Program-made: the position numbers and the translations under genes
Part shown: positions 1 through 6,355 of the stretch, piece by piece
Position numbering within the stretch: the stretch's first letter is position 1
Layout of the letters: every line of letters begins with the position of its first letter
The notes under the pieces: generated by a model
Told to the model about the DNA's origin: nothing
The model's input: the letters and a program-made list of their open reading frames with translations, nothing else
Databases searched by the model: none
From: Betaproteobacteria bacterium
GTDB lineage: Bacteria > Pseudomonadota > Gammaproteobacteria > Burkholderiales > Rhodocyclaceae
Assembly: GCA_028065725.1 (NCBI GenBank)
Contig: JAPTVL010000063.1
Span: 1-7,015 of the forward strand
Direction of reading: 5' to 3'
Length of the DNA: 7,015 nt

Positions 1-1117
1 TGTCCTTGGGCAGGATTTTCGTCTCCAGCAGCAGGGCATCGTCGGTCGGCACGATCTCCACGATTTCCTTGCCCGGCTGCAGCACGCCGCCCACGGTGGT
101 GACCAGCAGGCGCTTGACGGTGCCCTTGACCGGCGACTTGACGCTGGCCTGCTCGACCCGGTCGGACAGCGCCGTGCTGCCTTCGGAAAGGCTGTTCAGC
201 TTGGCCACGGTCTCGCCCAGTTCGTTGCGCATCTCGTTGCGGAAGGTGATCTCCTGCTCCTGCACCTTGCGCGACGCTTCCGAGATGGCGGACTGCAGAC
301 GCACGATCTGGGCCGAAGCCTGATCGCGCTCGCCGCGGTAGCGGCTGACGTCGCGCTCGAGTCGCAGCAGCTCCACGTCCGAGACCGCGCCGGACGCCGC
401 CAGCGGCCGGGTCATCGTCAGTTCGCGGGCGGTGAGGTCGTAGGCCTGCGCCGCCTGTTCGCGGCGTGAGCGTACCTCGACCAGTTCCTGCTGACGCTGC
501 GCCAGCTGCTGGCGTGCAATGCCGATCTGGGCCTCCAGTTCGCGGCGCCGCGCGTCGTACATGCTGCGCTCTTCCTCGACCAGCCGGGGGTCTTCCTGCA
601 TCACCTCGGCAGGCAGCTGGAACGGCGTGTTCTCGGCCAGCGCGCGCAGGCGTGCGGCCTTGGCCAGCAGCGCGAGATACTGCACGCGGTTTTCGCGCAG
701 CGAGGAGACGAAACGCGTCTTGTCGATGCGAAACAGCAGTTGACCGGCCTCGACCGCCTGGCCTTCGCGCACCAGGATGTCGGCGATCACGCCGCCGTCG
801 ACCGCCTGCACCACCTGCACCTGGCGCGAGGGGATCACCTTGCCGGTTCCGCGCGTGACCTCGTCCACGGTGGCGAAGGCCGCCCACAGCACGCCTACCA
901 GCAGAATGACCCCGATCAGGCGTAGCAGATAGCGTGCACGCAGGGGGTCCTGGTCCAGCCGCGCCCAGTCGGCATCGGCCGTCCAGCCGAGCGACTCGTC
1001 CGGACGCGGCGGAATCCAGCGGGCAAACAGGCGGTCCAGCAGCGGCCGCGCATGCTTCGACCAGCCTGCGGAACCGTCGGCGAAGCGGGCGATGGAGGCG
1101 AACAGGCGGGCTTTCAT
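1..1117 (-). CDS. Type I secretion membrane fusion protein, HlyD/LapC-like (3' end missing)
   Basis: Periplasmic adaptor of a type I secretion system. It would sit in the inner membrane and bridge the ABC exporter to a TolC-like outer-membrane channel. The visible part is 372 residues and the frame stays open to the left edge (last residues KILPKD), so roughly the last 60-100 residues of a typical HlyD protein lie outside. In order: a cytoplasmic N-terminus of about 63 residues; one membrane segment near residues 64-83 (LLRLIGVILLVGVLWAAFA); a first lipoyl/biotinyl-like half at about 95-130 (VDGGVIADILVREGQAVEAG); a long charged, Gln/Glu/Arg-rich coiled-coil hairpin at about 140-300; and the second lipoyl half at about 327-356 (SPVKGTVKRLLV, GGVLQPGKEIVEIVP). 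The ATG overlaps the ABC gene stop as ATGA, with GGGAAAG a few bases upstream as ribosome binding site, so translation is probably coupled. The HlyD family is certain. The LapC-type assignment is inferred from the partner ABC protein. Confidence 0.94.
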   Translation of the reverse strand, partial: MKARLFASIARFADGSAGWSKHARPLLDRLFARWIPPRPDESLGWTADADWARLDQDPLRARYLLRLIGVILLVGVLWAAFATVDEVTRGTGKVIPSRQVQVVQAVDGGVIADILVREGQAVEAGQLLFRIDKTRFVSSLRENRVQYLALLAKAARLRALAENTPFQLPAEVMQEDPRLVEEERSMYDARRRELEAQIGIARQQLAQRQQELVEVRSRREQAAQAYDLTARELTMTRPLAASGAVSDVELLRLERDVSRYRGERDQASAQIVRLQSAISEASRKVQEQEITFRNEMRNELGETVAKLNSLSEGSTALSDRVEQASVKSPVKGTVKRLLVTTVGGVLQPGKEIVEIVPTDDALLLETKILPKD

Positions 1118-3315
1118 GCGGCTTTCCCGATGCGGCCCTGGCGCAGGGCCTCGACCACCTGCGCCTTGGGACCGTCCGCCACGACCTTGCCGGAGTCGAT
1201 CACGATGATGCGATCGACCAGATCCAGCAGCGAGGTGCGATGCGTCACCACCAGCAGGGTCTTGCCGGCGGCAAACGTGCGCAGCCGCTGCTTGATTTCC
1301 TCTTCGCTGGAGTGGTCCATCGAGCCGGTCGGCTCGTCCATCAGCAGGATCGGCGGGTCATTGATGGTGGCGCGCGCGATGGCAACGGCCTGGCGCTGGC
1401 CGCCGGACAGCGATTCGCCGCGCTCGCCTACCGTCATGTCGAAGCCCCGGGGGTGGCTGTTGACGAAATCGAGCAGGCCGCCGACCTGCGCGGCACGCAG
1501 CACGGCAGCATCGTCGGCAGTCGGCGCGGAGATGGTCAGGTTGTCGCGCAGGCTGCCGTAGAACAGCATCACGTCCTGCGGCACATAGCCGATGTTGCGG
1601 CGCAACTCGGCTGGGTCGAGCTGGCGCAGGTCGGCACCATCCACCAGCACCGCGCCCGAGGTGGGCTGGTACAGGCCCAGGATGAGCTTTTCGAGCGTGG
1701 TCTTGCCGGAGCCGACGCGGCCGAGAATCGCCACGTGCTCGCCGGCGCGGATCTTCAGCGAGACGTTGCGCAGCGCGGCATGGTCCTGGCCGGGGTAATT
1801 GAAGTCGACGTCCTTGAACTCGATGTCGCCGGTGAAGTGCCGGCGGGTGACGAAATTCGAATCGGCCGGCCGTTCGACCGGCTGCTGCAGGATGTCGTCC
1901 AGCGACTTCAGCGCGGTCGCCGCGTTGTGGTACTGGGTGAGCAGGCCGGCAATCTGGCCGATCGGCGCCATCGCGCGCGACGCCAGCATGGTGCTGGCAA
2001 TCAGTCCGCCGAGCGTCAGAAGGCCGTCTGAAATCAAATATACGCCGACCACCACGACTATCACGTTCACCAGTTGCTGGACCCACATCGCGCCGTTGAT
2101 GGTGGACGACGACAGCAGCCGCAGCTGCGCGCCCACGCGCGACAGGAAGGCCGCGCTCGATTCCCATTTGCGCTGCATCACGCTCTCGGCGCCGAGCGCC
2201 TTGATCGCTTCCAGACCGACCAGCGATTCGACGAGCGTCGCGTTGCGCATCGCGCCGGCGCGATAAGTGGACTCCGACAGTTCGTGCATCTTGCTGTGCA
2301 CGGTCAAGGCATAGGCCACCACCAGCAGGATGCCGAACACGATGGGCAGGATCAGCGGCCAGGCAATCCAGCCGATCACGACCAGAAAGATCAGCGCAAA
2401 CGGCAGGTCGATGAAGGCGGTCACCGTGGCCGAGGTGATGAAGTCGCGGATCGTTTCGAAGGACCGCAGGTTGGCGGCGAACGAGCCCGCAGACAGCGGC
2501 CGGTTCTCCAGGCGCAGGCCCAGCACGCGCTCCATGATGTAGGCCGACAGCCGCACATCGACCCGGCTGCTGGCCAGGTCGAGGAAATAGCCGCGCATGC
2601 TGCGCAGCACCAGATCCGCCACCAGCACGATCACCAGTCCGATGGACAGCATCCACAAGGTTTCGATCGCGCGGTTGGGCACCACGCGGTCGTACACGTT
2701 CATCGTGAACAGCGGCAGGGCGATGGCGAACAGGTTGATCATGAACGCCGCCAGCAGCACGTCGCGGTACAGCGGCGTGTTGTCGGCCAGGGTGCCCCAG
2801 AACCAGTGGCGGTGCTTGACCCGGCCGACCTCGGGGGTGCGCGCGTCAAAGCGGAACTCGGGTCGCGCCAGGATCGCGTGGCCGGAATAGCGGGCCGCCA
2901 GTTCGTCGCGGGGCAGCAGGGCTTCCGCTTCACCCAGTTCGGGAAAGATCAGGCGGGCGGTCCGGCCGTCGTCCTGCCAGCCCAGCAGCACGCAGGCTTC
3001 CTCGCCGTCGAGTAGCAGTACGGCGGGAAACAGGGCGGGGTTGAGCCCTTCGAGCGGTTTCTTCACCACATTGCTGGTAAAGACGGCGCGCTTGGCGGCG
3101 CGGCGGAACAGGGACGGAGTGAGGCGGTTGTCGACCAGCGGCAGGCCATCGATGGCAGCCTGGCGGCTCAGCGTGCCGCCGTGCGCATGCACCACCACGA
3201 GCAGGCATTCGAGCAGGGTGTCAGGCGCCGCGGCAGACAAGGAAGCGTCATCACGGGGATTCCCGGCAGGCGTGAAGACGTCCGAAGCGTCGCTAAGCGC
3301 TGGATTGTTGTTCAA
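1114..3315 (-). CDS. Type I secretion ABC permease/ATPase, LapB-like, with C39-like domain
   Basis: Inner-membrane exporter that powers one-step secretion of an unfolded substrate, usually an RTX protein or large LapA/BapA-type adhesin in this family. The product is 733 residues, normal for LapB/HlyB-class exporters. Residues 31-155 look like a C39 peptidase-like domain. The only cysteines there, C37 and C108, lack the usual catalytic context, so it is probably a substrate-docking domain that does not cleave leader peptides. The transmembrane domain spans about 180-460, with hydrophobic segments near 185-203, 222-237, 298-316, 318-336 and 413-433. The ATPase domain is complete: Walker A GRVGSGKT at 532-539, Q-loop Q580, signature LSGGQ at 636-640, Walker B ILLMDEP at 656-662, and switch His H692. 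The start is TTG: a TAA lies in frame 15 codons upstream, no ATG or GTG lies between, and the first in-frame ATG is at codon 192. Only a weak AGAG precedes it. A TTG at codon 26 is an alternative. It is the first gene of an operon with the adaptor. Confidence 0.95.
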   Translation of the reverse strand: MNNNPALSDASDVFTPAGNPRDDASLSAAAPDTLLECLLVVVHAHGGTLSRQAAIDGLPLVDNRLTPSLFRRAAKRAVFTSNVVKKPLEGLNPALFPAVLLLDGEEACVLLGWQDDGRTARLIFPELGEAEALLPRDELAARYSGHAILARPEFRFDARTPEVGRVKHRHWFWGTLADNTPLYRDVLLAAFMINLFAIALPLFTMNVYDRVVPNRAIETLWMLSIGLVIVLVADLVLRSMRGYFLDLASSRVDVRLSAYIMERVLGLRLENRPLSAGSFAANLRSFETIRDFITSATVTAFIDLPFALIFLVVIGWIAWPLILPIVFGILLVVAYALTVHSKMHELSESTYRAGAMRNATLVESLVGLEAIKALGAESVMQRKWESSAAFLSRVGAQLRLLSSSTINGAMWVQQLVNVIVVVVGVYLISDGLLTLGGLIASTMLASRAMAPIGQIAGLLTQYHNAATALKSLDDILQQPVERPADSNFVTRRHFTGDIEFKDVDFNYPGQDHAALRNVSLKIRAGEHVAILGRVGSGKTTLEKLILGLYQPTSGAVLVDGADLRQLDPAELRRNIGYVPQDVMLFYGSLRDNLTISAPTADDAAVLRAAQVGGLLDFVNSHPRGFDMTVGERGESLSGGQRQAVAIARATINDPPILLMDEPTGSMDHSSEEEIKQRLRTFAAGKTLLVVTHRTSLLDLVDRIIVIDSGKVVADGPKAQVVEALRQGRIGKAA

Positions 3316-3462
3316 GATGACTCTACGGCAAGCTTGGCTCGCAGCCCTGAAATGGTCGATTTATTGGTGTCTTTAACGGTTTTTGGCCTGGTTTCTTTAA
3401 TAGGCCAAACCAGCCTCGACCCATCGTGGCCGTCATTTCGAGGAAATCCAGTTGTTGCGGAC
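3316..3462 (-). other. Gene-free leader upstream of the type I secretion operon
   Basis: This stretch lies between the tRNA-Arg terminator and the TTG start of the ABC exporter and is AT-richer than the flanking genes. It must hold the promoter of the exporter operon if that operon is transcribed independently. I could not find a convincing pair of -35 and -10 boxes. The best hexamer is TATTAA inside the loop of the inverted repeats at 3382-3413, with no good -35 at the right distance. Small open frames crossing it read into tRNA sequence and look spurious. Confidence 0.6.
3382..3413 (-). repeat. Two overlapping, mutually exclusive inverted repeats in the exporter leader
   Basis: Two perfect inverted repeats share bases. 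One pairs TTTGGCCT (3382-3389) with AGGCCAAA (3402-3409). The other pairs CTGGTTT (3388-3394) with AAACCAG (3407-3413). Each has a 12-base loop, and the arms overlap at 3388-3389 and 3407-3409, so only one can form at a time. No T-run follows on either strand, so neither is a standard intrinsic terminator. Arm centres are 19-20 bases apart, about two helical turns, which would also suit an operator for a dimeric regulator. Any function is inference. Confidence 0.6.
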
Positions 3463-3494
3463 AAAAAAAGGCCCGGTCAAATGACCGGGCCTTT
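3463..3494 (-). terminator. Intrinsic terminator of the tRNA transcript
   Basis: On the minus strand a perfect 12-base-pair stem AAAGGCCCGGTC / GACCGGGCCTTT (arms 3483-3494 and 3467-3478) with loop ATTT runs directly into seven T residues (3463-3469, the first three shared with the stem). It begins eight bases after the encoded CCA of tRNA-Arg, the expected place for the end of the tRNA transcript. It also insulates the type I secretion operon from upstream transcription. On the plus strand only TTT follows the stem, so it should act mainly in the minus direction. Confidence 0.93.
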
Positions 3495-3501
3495 GAAAAT
3501 G

Positions 3502-3578
3502 TGGTGCGCCCGAAGAGATTCGAACTCCTGACCCCTTGGTTCGTAGCCAAGTACTCTATCCAGCTGAGCTACGGGCGC
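3502..3578 (-). tRNA. tRNA-Arg (anticodon ACG)
   Basis: A complete 77-base tRNA including an encoded 3' CCA. The acceptor stem GCGCCCG/CGGGCGC is perfect, with A at discriminator position 73. The D arm reads GCTCAGCTGGATAGAGT. The anticodon stem-loop is CTTGG-CTACGAA-CCAAG, giving anticodon ACG (plus-strand bases 3542-3544), and the T arm is AGGAG-TTCGAAT-CTCTT. A34 would be deaminated to inosine by TadA so that CGU, CGC and CGA are read. The D arm and anticodon loop are very close to those of E. coli tRNA-Arg(ACG) as I remember it. It has its own promoter-like sequence upstream and an intrinsic terminator downstream. Confidence 0.98.
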
Positions 3579-3592
3579 TTTAAAGGTTGCGC

Positions 3593-3622
3593 ATTATACG
3601 CAGTTTTTTGCATCAATGTCAG
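3593..3622 (-). promoter_or_regulatory. Promoter of tRNA-Arg with GC-rich discriminator
   Basis: On the minus strand CTGACA (3622-3617, five of six matches to the -35 consensus) and a perfect TATAAT (3598-3593) are separated by 18 bases. Bases just after the -10 box are GCGC, a discriminator of the kind seen at stringently controlled rRNA and tRNA promoters. Initiation would fall near 3586-3587, giving a leader of about eight or nine bases before the tRNA at 3578. An A/T-rich stretch just upstream could serve as an UP element. The boxes are seen directly; stringent control is inferred. Confidence 0.82.
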
Positions 3623-3631
3623 ATGCAAAAA
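3605..3631 (-). repeat. Perfect 10-bp inverted repeat around the tRNA-Arg -35 box
   Basis: TTTTTGCATC (3605-3614) and GATGCAAAAA (3622-3631) form a perfect inverted repeat with a seven-base loop that contains almost all of the -35 hexamer of the tRNA-Arg promoter. As minus-strand RNA it lies 10 bases after the tRNA-Ser CCA. Its U-run is on the 5' arm and its A-run on the 3' arm, the reverse of an intrinsic terminator. It may be a processing structure for the tRNA-Ser 3' trailer or a protein-binding palindrome. Confidence 0.7.
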
Positions 3632-3640
3632 TTCATAATT

Positions 3641-3734
3641 TGGCGGAGACGGAGGGATTCGAACCCTCGATGCAGGTTTAAGCCCGCATGCTCCCTTAGC
3701 AGGGGAGTACCTTCAACCTCTCGGCCACGTCTCC
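3641..3734 (-). tRNA. tRNA-Ser (anticodon GCT)
   Basis: A complete 94-base class II tRNA including an encoded 3' CCA. The acceptor stem GGAGACG/CGTCTCC is a perfect seven pairs with discriminator G73. The anticodon stem-loop CTCCC-CTGCTAA-GGGAG gives anticodon GCT (plus-strand bases 3698-3700), which reads AGU and AGC. The long variable arm typical of serine tRNAs (stem around ATGCGGG ... CCTGCAT) and a T arm GAGGG-TTCGAAT-CCCTC are present. It lies 54 bases after the lysC stop and 62 bases before tRNA-Arg on the same strand. Confidence 0.98.
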
Positions 3735-3746
3735 GAACCGCCGCGC

Positions 3747-3775
3747 ATTGTATCGGAATGCGCAGCGGAAAGCCA
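3747..3775 (-). promoter_or_regulatory. Candidate promoter of tRNA-Ser
   Basis: TACAAT (3752-3747) is a good -10 hexamer placed 12 bases before the tRNA-Ser 5' end and followed by GCGCGGC. The match TAYAATGCGC is shared with the stronger tRNA-Arg promoter, which supports it. The -35 position with 17-base spacing holds TGGCTT, a poor match. The -10 box overlaps a hairpin GCGCATT/AATGCGC (3743-3763) with no T-run. tRNA-Ser could instead be processed from read-through lysC transcripts, since no terminator separates them. Confidence 0.42.
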
Positions 3776-3788
3776 CCTTGCAGGTCGT

Positions 3789-5018
3789 TTAAGCGGTGGC
3801 CTTGTCGAGTTCGAAAGCCTGGTGCAGCGCGCGCACTGCGAGTTCCATGTACTTGTCCTCAACCACCACAGAGATCTTGATTTCCGACGTGGAGATCATC
3901 TGCAGGTTGATGTTTTCCTTCGACAGGGTTTCGAACATCTTGCGCGCGATACCGACGTGAGAGCGCATGCCGACGCCTACGATGGAGACCTTGGCGATCT
4001 TGTCGTCGCCGGTGACTTCGCGTGCGCCAATAGCTGCGGCATTAGCCTTGACGATGTCCATCGCCTTGGCAAAATCGTTGCGATGCACGGTGAAGGTGAA
4101 GTCGGTGGTGTTTTCGTGGCCGACGTTCTGCACGATCATGTCGACGTCGATGTTGGCGTCGGCGACCGGGCCGAGAATCTGGTAGGCGATGCCGGGCTGG
4201 TCGGGCACGCCGACCACAGTGATTTTGGCTTCGTCACGGTTGAAGGCGATGCCGGAGATGATGGCCTGTTCCATGGAGTCGTTTTCCTCGAAGGTGATGA
4301 GCGTGCCGTCGCCTTCGTCCTGAAAGCTGGACAGCACACGGAGTTTTACTTTGTATTTGCCGGCGAATTCAACCGAGCGGATTTGCAGCACCTTGGAACC
4401 CAGGCTCGCCATTTCGAGCATTTCCTCGAAAGTGATGGTTTTCAGCCGGCGCGCCTCGGGCACGATGCGCGGGTCGGTGGTGTAGACGCCGTCGACGTCG
4501 GTGTAGATCTGACACTCGTCCGCTTTCAATGCCGCGGCTAGCGCGACGCCGGTGGTGTCCGAGCCGCCGCGTCCCAGGGTGGTGATGTTGCCCTGTTCGT
4601 CGACGCCCTGGAAACCGGCGACCACGACCACGTGGCCGGAATCCAGGTCGGCACGCATCCTGGCCTCGTCGATCGACAGGATGCGTGCCTTGGTGAAAGC
4701 GTTGTCGGTGAGGATGCGCACCTGCGCGCCGGTATAGCTTTTCGCCTTCAGCCCCAAATCCTTCAGCGCCATCGCCAGCAGCGCAATGGTGACCTGCTCG
4801 CCGGTCGACACCATCATGTCCAGTTCGCGCGGGTCGGGGCTGGCCTGAATCTGCTTGGCCAGCCCGATCAGGCGATTGGTTTCGCCCGACATGGCCGAGA
4901 GTACCACCACCACCTGGTGCCCGAGCATCTTGAATTTGGCGACGCGTTCCGCCACTGCGCGGATGCGTTCGACGTTGGCGACCGAGGTGCCGCCGTATTT
5001 TTGTACGATGAGTGCCAT
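3789..5018 (-). CDS. lysC: Aspartokinase (aspartate 4-kinase)
   Basis: Phosphorylates L-aspartate with ATP to 4-phospho-L-aspartate, the first step to lysine, diaminopimelate, threonine and methionine, in the cytoplasm. The protein is 409 residues, the usual length for monofunctional aspartokinases of this type. The kinase domain covers about 1-245, with KYGGTS at 7-12, STGE at 71-74, GRGGSD at 149-154 and [13 protein letters not shown] at 172-184. Two ACT domains follow (about 265-325, [17 protein letters not shown]; about 342-405, [19 protein letters not shown]), the usual site of feedback inhibition by lysine and/or threonine. No homoserine dehydrogenase domain is fused. The ATG fits the conserved N-terminus, but its 38-base leader after rlmD has no clear Shine-Dalgarno sequence or promoter, so it may be co-transcribed with rlmD. 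No terminator follows before tRNA-Ser. A strong internal ribosome binding site lies before Met249. Confidence 0.97.
   Translation of the reverse strand: MALIVQKYGGTSVANVERIRAVAERVAKFKMLGHQVVVVLSAMSGETNRLIGLAKQIQASPDPRELDMMVSTGEQVTIALLAMALKDLGLKAKSYTGAQVRILTDNAFTKARILSIDEARMRADLDSGHVVVVAGFQGVDEQGNITTLGRGGSDTTGVALAAALKADECQIYTDVDGVYTTDPRIVPEARRLKTITFEEMLEMASLGSKVLQIRSVEFAGKYKVKLRVLSSFQDEGDGTLITFEENDSMEQAIISGIAFNRDEAKITVVGVPDQPGIAYQILGPVADANIDVDMIVQNVGHENTTDFTFTVHRNDFAKAMDIVKANAAAIGAREVTGDDKIAKVSIVGVGMRSHVGIARKMFETLSKENINLQMISTSEIKISVVVEDKYMELAVRALHQAFELDKATA
4272..4289 (-). promoter_or_regulatory. Candidate internal translation start for the aspartokinase regulatory (beta) subunit
   Basis: Inside lysC, GAGGA (4289-4285) precedes the in-frame ATG of Met249 (4274-4272) by 10 bases. 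Starting there would give a 161-residue protein holding only the two ACT domains. Some aspartokinases of this subfamily, for example in Corynebacterium and Bacillus, are alpha2beta2 enzymes whose beta subunit arises from such an in-frame internal start at about this place. The motif also encodes the conserved FEEN stretch, so it may be coincidental. Confidence 0.45.
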
Positions 5019-5056
5019 GGTTTTAGTTTGTGAGTTAAGCGCGGGATTTTAAAGGA

Positions 5057-6355
5057 TTAGCGCGTAAACAGGGCAATCGACTCCACATGCGCCGTATGCG
5101 GGAACATGTTGGCGACCCCGGCTGCTTCAAGCCGGTAGCCCTTGACGTGCACCAGCACCTCGGCGTCGCGCGCCAGCGTGGCGGGGTCGCACGAGACGTA
5201 GACGATGCGATGGGGTGCGCCGCTGTCCGGCAGGGATTTGACGACTTCGATGGCGCCGCTGCGCGGCGGATCGATCAGCAGCTTGTCGAACTGGCCGAGG
5301 GCGGCGAATTTTTCCGGCGTCATCTCGAACAGGTTGTCGACCGCGAAGCGGGCGTTGGCCAGATGGTTGTGCAGCGCATTTTCGCGTGCGCGGGCAACCA
5401 GTTCGGCGCTGCCTTCGATGCCCATCGCTTCGGCGCCGCTACGGGCGATGGGCAGGGTGAAGTTGCCCAGCCCGCAGAACAGGTCGGCGATGCGTTCGTC
5501 GGGTTGCGGGCTCAGCAGGCGCAGCGCGCGGCTGACCAGGGCGCGGTTCATGGCGACGTTGACCTGGGTGAAATCGGTGGGCCTGAACGGCATCACCAGG
5601 CCGAATTCGGGCAGGCTGTAGCTGAGTTCCGGGGCGATGTCGGGCCAGAAGGGGCGCACGGTGTCCGGCCCCTTGGCCTGCTCCCAGATCTGGACGCGAT
5701 ATTGTTCGGCAAATGCCCGCACTTTGGCGACATCGTCGTCGGTCCAGGGTTCGAGCAGGCGGAACACCAGGATGGTGACATGCTCGCCGACGGCCACCTC
5801 GATCTGCGGGATGCGGTCGGCGTTCGACAGCATTCCCATCAGACCGCGTAGCGGCTGGATCAGCGCAGAAACATCCGGGGTAAGTACCTCGCAGCTCGCC
5901 ATGTCGGCGATGTAGCTGGAACGCTTTTCGCGGAAGCCGACCAGCCCGCCACCCTTCTTGTCGACCCAGCGCGCGGACAGGCGTGCGCGCGTGCGATAGC
6001 CCCAGCTCGGGCCGTGCAGGGCGGACAGCATCACATCGGGTTTGACCTTGCCGATGCGGGCGAGGTTGTCTTCCAGCACGCGCTGCTTGGCGGCCACCTG
6101 GGCGCTGGCTTCCAGGTGCTGCATCGAGCAGCCGCCGCAGCGGCCAAAGTATTTGCAGCGCGGCTCGGTACGCTGCGCGCTGGGCTTGGGGATGGCGACG
6201 GCGTTGGCCGAGTTGTACTTGGCGTGCTTGCGGTAAATCGAGATTTCCGCGCGTTCCCCCGCCAGCGCACCATCGACGAAGGTGACCTTGCCGTCGACGC
6301 GCGCGATGCCGTGCCCCTCGTGATCGAGGGAAAGGATGTCGACAACCGGGTTCAT
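5057..6355 (-). CDS. rlmD: 23S rRNA (uracil(1939)-C(5))-methyltransferase RlmD
   Basis: SAM-dependent enzyme that makes 5-methyluridine at 23S rRNA position 1939 (E. coli numbering). At 432 residues it is essentially the length of E. coli RlmD/RumA (433). A short TRAM-like RNA-binding region occupies about 1-55. The [4Fe-4S] cysteines are C67, C73 and C76 ([10 protein letters not shown]), plus C155. The methyltransferase domain has the SAM motif DLFCGLGNF at 291-299, IDPPRSG at 361-367, catalytic nucleophile C389 in [12 protein letters not shown], and probable base E425 in HVESIALF. The frame is open further upstream to 6820, but that part is antisense-frame shadow of the exonuclease gene. 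The ATG at 6355 is chosen because the TRAM region and family length start there. That ATG overlaps the exonuclease stop as ATGA, which suggests translational coupling. RlmC is the closest alternative family; length and cysteine spacing favour RlmD. Confidence 0.95.
   Translation of the reverse strand: MNPVVDILSLDHEGHGIARVDGKVTFVDGALAGERAEISIYRKHAKYNSANAVAIPKPSAQRTEPRCKYFGRCGGCSMQHLEASAQVAAKQRVLEDNLARIGKVKPDVMLSALHGPSWGYRTRARLSARWVDKKGGGLVGFREKRSSYIADMASCEVLTPDVSALIQPLRGLMGMLSNADRIPQIEVAVGEHVTILVFRLLEPWTDDDVAKVRAFAEQYRVQIWEQAKGPDTVRPFWPDIAPELSYSLPEFGLVMPFRPTDFTQVNVAMNRALVSRALRLLSPQPDERIADLFCGLGNFTLPIARSGAEAMGIEGSAELVARARENALHNHLANARFAVDNLFEMTPEKFAALGQFDKLLIDPPRSGAIEVVKSLPDSGAPHRIVYVSCDPATLARDAEVLVHVKGYRLEAAGVANMFPHTAHVESIALFTR

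Noticed and set aside
934..3015. Long plus-strand open frames of 365 and 313 codons
   Set aside because: They lie antisense to the ABC exporter and HlyD genes, are rich in His, Gln, Arg and Ala as expected for shadows of GC-rich coding DNA, and show no recognisable domain.
3463..3578. tRNA-Arg as an integration site for a genomic island carrying the secretion operon
   Set aside because: No integrase is visible, no second copy of the tRNA 3' end occurs in the window, and an intact terminator follows the tRNA directly.
3323..3638. Small open frames over the tRNA-Arg region, including products with RSSNLFGRT and RFELLTPW
   Set aside because: These are translations of tRNA 3' halves, a well-known source of spurious proteins. 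They overlap the tRNA and terminator and have no ribosome binding site of note.
3743..3763. Hairpin GCGCATT/AATGCGC as lysC terminator
   Set aside because: Stem is only seven pairs and no T-run follows on the minus strand; it overlaps the candidate tRNA-Ser -10 box instead.
3587..3880. Plus-strand open frame of 97 codons containing RRDSNPRCRFKP
   Set aside because: It is the antisense of tRNA-Ser running into antisense lysC; typical tRNA-derived false ORF.
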